A stretch of 7,190 bases of DNA from an uncultured Bacteroidota bacterium (GTDB lineage Bacteria; Bacteroidota; Bacteroidia; Flavobacteriales; Flavobacteriaceae). The notes beneath the pieces are model-generated. The model was not told where the DNA came from, ran no database searches, and saw only the letters and a program-made list of their open reading frames with translations. The stretch lies in contig CAILTC010000166.1 of NCBI GenBank assembly GCA_903837025.1, positions 1-7,190 of the forward strand, read 5' to 3'. Shown piece by piece: positions 1-5,045 of this stretch (within the stretch, counting starts at the first letter, position 1; every line of letters starts with the position of its first letter). The translations under genes and the position numbers were made by a program.

Positions 1-1
1 A

Positions 2-427
2 CCCTTGATTCAAGAAATGAAAATAAAGGCTGATCCAATAAATCATAAAATAGCATGGAAAGGATGGTTGGCAAAAGACAAGGCAAATGATTTAGTAAAA
101 CATTCCGATTTATTAATTCATACCAGTTTAAAAGAAGGGACTACAAATGTAATTTTAGAAGCTTTAGGTTTTGGTGTTCCAGTGGTATGTCATAATACGT
201 GCGGAATGGGAGTTGTCATTAATAATAAAAATGGATTTAAAATTCCATACAAAGATTTTGAAACATCAATAAATTATATTTCAGAATTGCTTCAATCTAT
301 TTTTAAAAATCCACATATATTAAATGATAAATTTAGTACTATCGGACAAACTACTGAAATGCTTAGCTGGGATAACAAAGTCAAATATATTGCACAAAAA
401 ATGAATCAAGTTATTATCGATAACTAA
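2..427 (+). CDS. Glycosyltransferase family 4-type, C-terminal fragment (5' end outside window)
   Basis: This is the C-terminal part of a GT-B fold, GT4-type glycosyltransferase, which would transfer a sugar from a nucleotide donor to a growing lipid-linked glycan on the cytoplasmic face. The reading frame is open to the left edge (a Pro codon at 2-4 precedes the TTG at 5), so the gene starts outside the window and the TTG is not a real start. About 141 codons remain of a family usually 350-400 residues long. Counting from the TTG, residues 44-52 form the E-x7-E motif that contacts the donor in GT4 enzymes, followed by the hydrophobic strand GVPVV and a Cys/Gly-rich turn (NTCGMG). The upstream stretch around residues 16-42, with W18-G20 and SDLLIHTS, is the usual strand-helix run before that motif. 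The stop lies 36 bp before the next gene, which fits one operon. The donor and acceptor sugars cannot be told. Confidence 0.88.
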   Translation, partial: PLIQEMKIKADPINHKIAWKGWLAKDKANDLVKHSDLLIHTSLKEGTTNVILEALGFGVPVVCHNTCGMGVVINNKNGFKIPYKDFETSINYISELLQSIFKNPHILNDKFSTIGQTTEMLSWDNKVKYIAQKMNQVIIDN

Positions 428-463
428 TTGAAAATTGTTTGTTATTCTAAAAAAAAACATTAA

Positions 464-1360
464 ATGATACATTTAGCTCCAATAGTTTTATTTACCTACA
501 AGCGTTTAGAAACACTAAGGAAAACTGTAGCTGCTTTGGCGGCTAATTCGCTGGCAGTGCAAAGTGATTTAATTATTTATTCTGATGGTGCCAATAAACC
601 AGAAGATCGAATAATCATTGATGAAATAAGAAGTTATTTAAAAACAATTACCGGATTCAAAACGGTTACTATTCATGAATCTATGACCAATCAAGGTCTT
701 GCTTCATCTATTATTCATGGAGTAAGTGCCGTAATGATACAATACCACAAAGCTATAGTTTTAGAAGATGACCTGATTACAAGCACTAATTTCCTCGACT
801 TTATGAATGAAGGCTTAAACAAATATCAGGAACAGAAAAAAGTATATTCTATTTCGGGTTATGCATTTGACTTTAAAAATAAAACGATAAACGAAGACGC
901 TTATTTCTTAAATCGATCTTGGTCTTGGGGTTGGGCTAGCTGGGAAGATCGATGGGCTGAAATTGATTGGGAGGTCAAAGATTATTCTTTCTTTGAAAAA
1001 GATTCTATACAAAAAAAAGGCTTTTCTAAATTAGGTTCAGATGTTTATGGAATGTTAAAAAAACAAATGAACGGTCAGGCAGACTCCTGGTATATTCGTT
1101 CTACTTTTAATCAGTTTAAAGTGAAAGGTATAAGCTTGTATCCTTCTGTATCTAAAATTGATAATAATGGTTTTGATGCAATTGCGACGCATACAAGTGG
1201 TTTAAAAAGTAGGTATCTAACTTCATTCGACTGTTCTAATAAAGCACATTTTAATTTTCCCGAACGAATTGAAATTAATAGCATACTGCAATCCGAATTT
1301 GCTAATAAGATGGGGGTCAGAACCCGATTAATCAATAAGTTCAAAGAGTTATTTTTATGA
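464..1360 (+). CDS. GT-A fold (GT2-like) glycosyltransferase with EDD and Trp-rich motifs
   Basis: This 298-residue protein is complete and has no membrane segments. It probably adds one sugar to the polysaccharide repeat unit. The N-terminus has the GT-A nucleotide-binding pattern: a beta strand PIVLFTYKR (residues 6-14) and a second strand ending in SDG (40-42). Residues 99-103 read VLEDD, a DxD-like metal/nucleotide site in a context (strand, EDD, then a hydrophobic helix with F110 and F113) that also recalls the GNT-I-type GT13 fold. Residues 152-164 hold the Trp-rich block SWSWGWASWEDRW, and D207-S208-W209 lies near a plausible catalytic base, both recurrent in this bacterial group. The ATG at 464 follows an A-rich leader (eight or more A's) and gives a natural N-terminus. 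The stop overlaps the next ATG (ATGA, 1357-1360), so the two are probably translationally coupled. Related proteins are often annotated only as 'glycosyltransferase'; the sugar specificity is unknown. Confidence 0.85.
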   Translation: MIHLAPIVLFTYKRLETLRKTVAALAANSLAVQSDLIIYSDGANKPEDRIIIDEIRSYLKTITGFKTVTIHESMTNQGLASSIIHGVSAVMIQYHKAIVLEDDLITSTNFLDFMNEGLNKYQEQKKVYSISGYAFDFKNKTINEDAYFLNRSWSWGWASWEDRWAEIDWEVKDYSFFEKDSIQKKGFSKLGSDVYGMLKKQMNGQADSWYIRSTFNQFKVKGISLYPSVSKIDNNGFDAIATHTSGLKSRYLTSFDCSNKAHFNFPERIEINSILQSEFANKMGVRTRLINKFKELFL

Positions 1361-1905
1361 TTAAGTTTATAAAGCGATTCCGAATATGGGTTTTAGTAAA
1401 TACTATTTGGAAGAAATATTCAATAGGTTCTCATTTTCATGCTGGACTAGGAGTGAGACTCTGGGCAAGAAACGAATTGATAATAGGGAATTATTTTTAT
1501 ATGGGCCATGGAAGTATCATTCAATCCGATTGTACCATTGGGAATTATGTAATGTTTGGTAATAATGTTGCTGTCGTAGGTAAATACGATCACAATTTTC
1601 AGCAAATAGGCAAGCCAATACGGTTGTCAAGTCAAATCAGAGAGGCTTCTTACGATTGGAAAGGAAATACTTTGAAGACCACAATTGGTGATGATGTTTG
1701 GGTGGGTTATGGCAGTATTATTATGAGTGGTGTATTTATAGGAAACGGTTGCATTGTTGCAGCTGGATCTGTAGTCACTAAAGATTTAGAACCCTATTGG
1801 ATATATGCTGGTGTTCCTGCAAAAAAACTTCGAAAACGATTTGAAACATTAGAAAATGAGAATGCCCATATTGCAATTTTAAAAAAGAATAATAGCATAC
1901 AATAA
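1357..1905 (+). CDS. Hexapeptide-repeat (left-handed beta-helix) acyltransferase, serine/maltose O-acetyltransferase-like
   Basis: This is a 182-residue protein of the LbetaH acyltransferase superfamily, likely transferring an acetyl group from acetyl-CoA to a sugar of the glycan or its precursor. Imperfect hexapeptide repeats run from about residue 42 to 72 (LIIGNY, SIIQSD, CTIGNY, VMFGNN) and from about 109 to 141 (TIGDDVWVGYGSIIMSG, then VFIGNG, CIVAAGSVV). Between them is an extruded loop (about 74-107) carrying H79 in KYDHNF, the position expected for the catalytic histidine. AGVPAK at 151-156 is the CoA-contacting turn seen in this family. The short basic N-terminus (IKFIKRFRIW) has no clear signal peptide, so it should act in the cytoplasm or at its membrane face. 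The ATG overlaps the stop of the preceding glycosyltransferase, which supports the idea that the two act on the same residue. The C-terminal tail (about 160-182) is charged and not part of the helix. Confidence 0.9.
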   Translation: MIKFIKRFRIWVLVNTIWKKYSIGSHFHAGLGVRLWARNELIIGNYFYMGHGSIIQSDCTIGNYVMFGNNVAVVGKYDHNFQQIGKPIRLSSQIREASYDWKGNTLKTTIGDDVWVGYGSIIMSGVFIGNGCIVAAGSVVTKDLEPYWIYAGVPAKKLRKRFETLENENAHIAILKKNNSIQ

Positions 1906-1943
1906 TTTAGAAAATAGATTAAAAATAACCTCCTATTTTAAAA

Positions 1944-2711
1944 TTGAAACAAGCGCCAACCTCCCAAATGAGCCCAAATACTTTATCACTATTAAATTTT
2001 TCGATATACCGAAAGGACTTGCATCAAATTGATTGGAGCAAGAAAATGCTAATCAATACCATCAACCAATATTCTTTTTGCATCGCTCAGGAAGATGGGG
2101 CTTTCAAAAAAGCGTTGCAAGGTTCGGATGTGTTATTGCCAGATGGAATGGCAATTGTAGCTGCAGAACGGTTATTGACCAATACCAAAATAACCAAGAT
2201 TGCTGGGGCACAATTGCACGATTTTTTGCTGAATAGGTTGAATCAAACAGGCGGAAGTTGTTTTTATTTGGGAGCATCCGAGACAACTTTAGAGGCCATT
2301 AAAAACAGAATTAAAATCGAGTTTCCTAATGTTGTCGTTTATAATTATTCGCCTCCTTTTAAAGCTTTTTTTTCGGAGATTGATAACCGTAAGATGATTG
2401 CGGCGGTTAATGCTATTGTTCCGGATGTTTTGTTTATAGGAATGACAGCACCTAAGCAAGAAAAATGGGCGTTCGAACACAAAGCACTTTTACAAGCACA
2501 AACGATTTGTTCTATAGGAGCAGTGTTTGATTTTTATGCTGGAACCGTAAAAAGACCTTCGGATTTTTGGATTCAGTTGCGTTTAGAATGGTTCATTCGT
2601 TTAATCAAAGAACCCCAACGCATGTGGAAACGCTACCTGTATTACGGACCTATTTTTATAGGCTATGTGCTTCGAGAAAAAGTGAGCTTGTTGTTGAAAT
2701 GGGTGAAGTAA
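1944..2711 (+). CDS. WecG/TagA/CpsF family (GT26) glycosyltransferase
   Basis: This 255-residue protein belongs to the GT26 family, whose known members transfer N-acetylmannosamine(uronic acid) or other sugars to an undecaprenyl-linked first sugar; WecG and TagA are the reference members. Visible motifs are LLPDGMAIV (residues 64-72; D67 corresponds to the conserved Asp proposed as catalytic), the strand CFYLGAS (106-112), GMTAPKQEKW (166-175), IGAVFDFYAGTVKRPSDFW (191-209), and the LEWFIRLIKEPQRMWKRY block (214-231). The C-terminal basic/hydrophobic tail (232-255) fits the membrane-associating appendage of TagA-like enzymes. The start is uncertain: the TTG at 1944 follows a TATTTTAAAA stretch, while an in-frame ATG at 1968 would give 247 residues and begins closer to the conserved region. 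I list the longer form but consider the ATG equally possible. It follows the acyltransferase by 38 bp (62 with the ATG). Its usual acceptor, a polyprenyl-diphospho-sugar, could be supplied by the WcaJ-type enzyme encoded downstream. Confidence 0.9.
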   Translation: MKQAPTSQMSPNTLSLLNFSIYRKDLHQIDWSKKMLINTINQYSFCIAQEDGAFKKALQGSDVLLPDGMAIVAAERLLTNTKITKIAGAQLHDFLLNRLNQTGGSCFYLGASETTLEAIKNRIKIEFPNVVVYNYSPPFKAFFSEIDNRKMIAAVNAIVPDVLFIGMTAPKQEKWAFEHKALLQAQTICSIGAVFDFYAGTVKRPSDFWIQLRLEWFIRLIKEPQRMWKRYLYYGPIFIGYVLREKVSLLLKWVK

Positions 2712-2780
2712 TGGAAAAGGATAAACTGGATTAAAGGTTTATGAACCAGGAACTTTGCTCAAACTGGCGAAGCATTTAAG

Positions 2781-2824
2781 ATGTTAGCGTCTAATAAAAT
2801 CGAACAATTTTTTATTAGTAACAT
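2781..2824. repeat. Imperfect inverted repeat (15 paired bases, 4-nt bulge)
   Basis: Bases 2791-2799 (CTAATAAAA) are the exact reverse complement of 2810-2818 (TTTTATTAG), with a 10-nt loop. Outside them, 2781-2786 (ATGTTA) pairs exactly with 2819-2824 (TAACAT), leaving GCGT (2787-2790) unpaired on the left side only. All 15 pairs are Watson-Crick but only two are G-C, so the RNA hairpin would be of modest stability. There is no T-tract after it, which argues against a standard intrinsic terminator. It could be an RNA processing or stability element, a protein-binding site, or a decayed terminal repeat. Confidence 0.55.
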
Positions 2825-2859
2825 AAAAATCTCCGTGCTAAAAATTCAAGCAGATTGAT

Positions 2860-2903
2860 TGCTAAATACAGCATAAAAAAATATTTTAAAGACTGTATTT
2901 GCA
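2860..2903. repeat. Inverted repeat upstream of the VanZ-like gene, possible weak terminator or leader hairpin
   Basis: Bases 2864-2871 (AAATACAG) pair exactly with 2893-2900 (CTGTATTT). Skipping T2863, bases 2860-2862 (TGC) pair with 2901-2903 (GCA), giving 11 pairs with one bulged base. The 21-nt loop contains a self-complementary AAAATATTTT core (2877-2886) that can form a small inner stem. A T-rich stretch (CTTTTCTTAATTTAT) starts about 7 nt after the stem, so a weak terminator or attenuator is possible. The start of the VanZ-like gene lies 25 nt downstream, which would also fit a leader hairpin controlling its translation. Confidence 0.5.
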
Positions 2904-2928
2904 GCACAACTTTTCTTAATTTATCTCA

Positions 2929-3366
2929 TTGAAAACGAATAAAATACTACAATTTCTTGTGCTATCGCTGTTGCTTTTTTGGGTTGCTGAAATCTTTTAT
3001 TTGTCTTGGTTGCCTAATGGTGATTTAGGCAAGGAAACGCATTTTCCCTTATGGCTCTTAGACTGGAGTAATACTTATTTTAATTTGCGAACAGCTATTC
3101 CGTTTATGGCACTGAGTTTTTTGTTGCAAGCTTGGTATTGGAGAACAAGTTCCTCTTGGAGGAGAAAAATAAAACTTCCTTTCTGGCTTATAAATTGTTG
3201 CATTGGTACTGTGATAGTATGCATTGCTGAAGGAGGACAATTTTTTATTAGAAATAGACATCCGGATATTATGGATGTGACTTTCGGGATTTTGGGAAGT
3301 ATATTGGGGTGTGTCTTGTACTATTTATTTGATAGTTTCATCCAATTAATTTTTATAAAAAAATGA
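2929..3366 (+). CDS. VanZ-like integral membrane protein
   Basis: This 145-residue protein is predicted to have four transmembrane helices (about residues 7-27, 55-71, 85-104 and 116-140), the usual VanZ-like layout. The family signature is in the second half: A-E101-GGQ104 followed by R110, D113 and D116, then G120 and G123/G127 in the last helix, matching the E..Q...R..D..D....G...G pattern of VanZ-like proteins. VanZ itself gives low-level teicoplanin resistance; the biochemical role of most relatives is unknown, so no drug-resistance role should be assumed here. The start is a TTG: it is the only common start codon between the in-frame stop at 2917-2919 and the first helix, and it gives a short charged N-terminus before helix 1. 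The stop overlaps the next ATG (3363-3366), indicating translational coupling with the sugar-phosphate transferase and suggesting a link to polyprenyl-linked glycan initiation. Confidence 0.82.
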   Translation: MKTNKILQFLVLSLLLFWVAEIFYLSWLPNGDLGKETHFPLWLLDWSNTYFNLRTAIPFMALSFLLQAWYWRTSSSWRRKIKLPFWLINCCIGTVIVCIAEGGQFFIRNRHPDIMDVTFGILGSILGCVLYYLFDSFIQLIFIKK

Positions 3367-4760
3367 GAAACAGACATAAATTCACCTTTATTTTTTGCTA
3401 TGTAATTGCTGATTTATTGGCGATAGTTGGCGGAAGCTTACTTTTTCTTATGATTTCGGAGAAAGCGCCTTTAAATGAAGATGCATTCGTACTAAATACG
3501 ATTATTATTTCCGCAATTTGTTGGTTGATTTCTGCCTTGTATTTTAGATTATATGAATTGGATCATTTTTTTAATTTAGAAGGATTTTATCGCAATACTT
3601 GGCGCGTGTTAGTAATGCAACTGTTTCTTTGGTACAGCATTATTTTTATTTTTCAGAAAATGATTGCTTATAAACTCGGAAATGGTGCTCTTTTATTTCA
3701 ATTAAGTTTTTTACTTTTTTATTTTCTATTATCTAGAGTTTTGTTTGCTATTATTTTAGAACATATAAAAAAATGGATTGATAAACCATTTAATGTGGCC
3801 ATTTGGGGATTTAATAAAACCAGTATCGAACTGGCCTCACAAATCGAAACGAATTCACTGTTTATTAATTTTTTAGGGATAATCAATGATAACACCGATT
3901 TTGATTATAAAAATAAAGAGGAATTTAATGAGGCGCTCTGCAAAGCAATTGAGACTGCTTCGAAAAAAAATATTCATGAAATGTATGTTGTGGCAAAATC
4001 CAATTATATCACCGATCTGAATACTTATTTTGAGTTGGCCGATAATTATTGCATGCGTTTGAAATTTGTCCCTGATTTTTCGATGATTTCAAAAGTTAAT
4101 TTTAGCAGTCGCAACTTTAATAATTTTCATATTATAACCCCTAGACATGAGCCGCTTCAAGATTCGTATAACCGATTAATAAAAAGGATATTCGACATCC
4201 TTTTAAGTTCTTTTGTTATCCTTTTTATCCTGTCGTGGTTGTATCCTCTTTTGGCAATAATTATCAAAATACAAAGCAAAGGTCCAGTCATATTCAAGCA
4301 AAAACGAACGGGGAAAAAAAACAAATCCTTTGAGTGTTATAAGTTTCGGAGTATGCAAATGAATACCATCAGTGATAGTCAACAAGCCAAAAAAGGGGAT
4401 GCAAGGGTCACTAAAATAGGCAGGTTTATACGCAGAACAAGCCTTGATGAACTCCCTCAATTTTTTAATGTTTTACTTGGCGATATGAGCGTTGTGGGAC
4501 CAAGACCTCACATGCTCAAACATACCAGCGATTACAACGAGCAGATAAATAATTTTATGGTACGACATTTTATAAAACCAGGTATCACAGGATTAGCCCA
4601 AGTATCTGGTTTCAGGGGCGAAATAAAAAAAATATCGGATATGAAACGACGGGTGAATGCCGATGTTGATTATTTGCAAAATTGGAGCCTTATTAAAGAT
4701 ATTAAAATTTGTTTTTTGACTGTAATAAATACCCTTCTTGGGGATGACAAAGCTTTTTAA
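3363..4760 (+). CDS. Polyprenyl-phosphate sugar-1-phosphate transferase, WcaJ-type (exopolysaccharide initiation)
   Basis: This 465-residue protein is a complete long-form polyisoprenyl-phosphate hexose-1-phosphate transferase, which moves a sugar phosphate from a nucleotide sugar to undecaprenyl phosphate and so starts repeat-unit assembly at the inner membrane. The N-terminal part has about four membrane helices (8-30, 44-62, 82-99, 108-131). A soluble Rossmann-like domain follows (about 143-260); its glycine-rich loop is degenerate (IWGFNKTSIELA, 147-158), so nucleotide binding there is doubtful. The catalytic bacterial sugar transferase domain begins at RLIKRIFDILLS (271-282) with the membrane-dipping helix (to about 301), then KGPVIFKQKRTG (306-317), YKFRSM (326-331), the catalytic Asp-Glu pair D362-E363 in SLDELPQFFNVL, MSVVGPRP (375-382), and KPGITGLAQVSG (405-416). 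The ATG overlaps the VanZ-like stop by 4 nt. Glucose or galactose phosphate is the usual donor in the family, but the sugar cannot be assigned from sequence. Confidence 0.95.
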   Translation: MRNRHKFTFIFCYVIADLLAIVGGSLLFLMISEKAPLNEDAFVLNTIIISAICWLISALYFRLYELDHFFNLEGFYRNTWRVLVMQLFLWYSIIFIFQKMIAYKLGNGALLFQLSFLLFYFLLSRVLFAIILEHIKKWIDKPFNVAIWGFNKTSIELASQIETNSLFINFLGIINDNTDFDYKNKEEFNEALCKAIETASKKNIHEMYVVAKSNYITDLNTYFELADNYCMRLKFVPDFSMISKVNFSSRNFNNFHIITPRHEPLQDSYNRLIKRIFDILLSSFVILFILSWLYPLLAIIIKIQSKGPVIFKQKRTGKKNKSFECYKFRSMQMNTISDSQQAKKGDARVTKIGRFIRRTSLDELPQFFNVLLGDMSVVGPRPHMLKHTSDYNEQINNFMVRHFIKPGITGLAQVSGFRGEIKKISDMKRRVNADVDYLQNWSLIKDIKICFLTVINTLLGDDKAF

Positions 4761-4777
4761 CCCTAAATTAAATCACT

Positions 4778-4960
4778 ATGAATATTACGTATTATTTTGC
4801 AGGAGTGCTAACTGGTGTTTCTGCTGCTTCTTTTTTTATTGGTAAAGAATTGTACCGCTTTTATATTAAAAATAAAGTACAAAAAAAACAATTAGAACGA
4901 ATGGGAAAACTCAATAAAAAGATGGAAAATTCATTTTCTATGGACACCGTCGAAATGTAA
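4778..4960 (+). CDS. Small single-helix membrane protein of unknown function
   Basis: I do not recognise a family for this 60-residue protein. Residues 5-22 form one hydrophobic, glycine/serine-containing helix (YYFAGVLTGVSAASFFIG), followed by a strongly basic, amphipathic stretch (about 24-49, with ten Lys/Arg) and a short tail ending in TVEM. By the positive-inside rule the C-terminus should be cytoplasmic. The ATG at 4778 lies 17 bp after the sugar transferase stop, follows an A/T-rich leader, and the frame has no other candidate start. The regular hydrophobic-basic layout and tight operon placement argue that it is a real gene and not a chance frame. Its position between the initiating transferase and the export lipoprotein suggests an accessory role in one of these membrane steps, but this is inference from location only. 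Confidence 0.65.
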   Translation: MNITYYFAGVLTGVSAASFFIGKELYRFYIKNKVQKKQLERMGKLNKKMENSFSMDTVEM

Positions 4961-5045
4961 AAATCGAAACGAGAATCTGTAGCGTCAGGGTGTGAATGAC
5001 AATCATTACTAGCGAGTTACAATACAATAAATTTAATTATTACAC

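Larger units (their letters stand above)
2712..2928. other. 217-bp gap between the glycosyltransferase block and the initiation/export block
   Basis: No convincing gene is seen here. Very short frames exist: a 7-codon one from the ATG that overlaps the upstream stop at 2711, and a 20-codon protein-like stretch at 2725-2784 that ends in TAG. None has a recognisable family or adequate length. The gap holds two imperfect inverted repeats, listed separately. It is by far the largest gap in a window where the other genes overlap or lie 6-85 bp apart, so it is a plausible place for transcript processing, a terminator or a second promoter. I could not find a good match to the Bacteroidetes promoter pattern (TTTG, then TAnnTTTG). 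Confidence 0.6.

Noticed and set aside
1111..1344. Antisense open frame inside the GT-A glycosyltransferase gene
   Set aside because: It lies wholly within a well-supported gene on the other strand and has no recognisable motif. The same applies to the antisense frames at 2104-2286, 2289-2480, 3058-3261, 4203-4460, 5217-5402, 5624-5827 and 6377-6601.
1911..1939. AAAATAG/CTATTTT inverted repeat upstream of the GT26 gene
   Set aside because: Seven mostly A-T pairs with a 15-nt loop is too weak to call a regulatory element in AT-rich DNA.
2033..2236. 67-codon + strand frame inside the GT26 gene
   Set aside because: It is out of frame with the GT26 protein, whose conserved motifs continue through this stretch, so it is a shadow frame.
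2711..2734. 7-codon frame starting at an ATG that overlaps the GT26 stop (TAATG)
   Set aside because: It is too short and lacks any family features. A leader-peptide role is conceivable but nothing supports it.
2725..2787. Protein-like 20-codon stretch (TGLKVYEPGTLLKLAKHLRC, then TAG) that might be a gene remnant
   Set aside because: It reads plausibly as protein, but it is short, has no in-frame ATG, and I cannot match it to a family. A blastx of 2712-2928 against Bacteroidetes proteins would decide.
2894..2901. TGTATTTG before the VanZ-like gene as a -7 promoter element
   Set aside because: It has one mismatch to TAnnTTTG and no -33 TTTG at about 19-21 nt upstream. It is also part of the inverted repeat arm, which explains it equally well.
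2804..3251. 15-bp direct repeat ACAATTTTTTATTAG at 2804-2818 and 3237-3251
   Set aside because: It is AT-rich and low in complexity, one copy is inside the VanZ-like gene, and there are no other features of a mobile element. Chance is likely.
4995..5007. Small hairpin AATGA-CAA-TCATT in the gap before the Wza-like gene
   Set aside because: Five base pairs with a 3-nt loop and no T-tract is within chance expectation.
5028..5035. TAAATTTA before the Wza-like gene as a Bacteroidetes -7 promoter element
   Set aside because: It matches TAnnTTTG at all but the last base, but no TTTG lies at the expected distance upstream, and such matches are frequent in AT-rich DNA.
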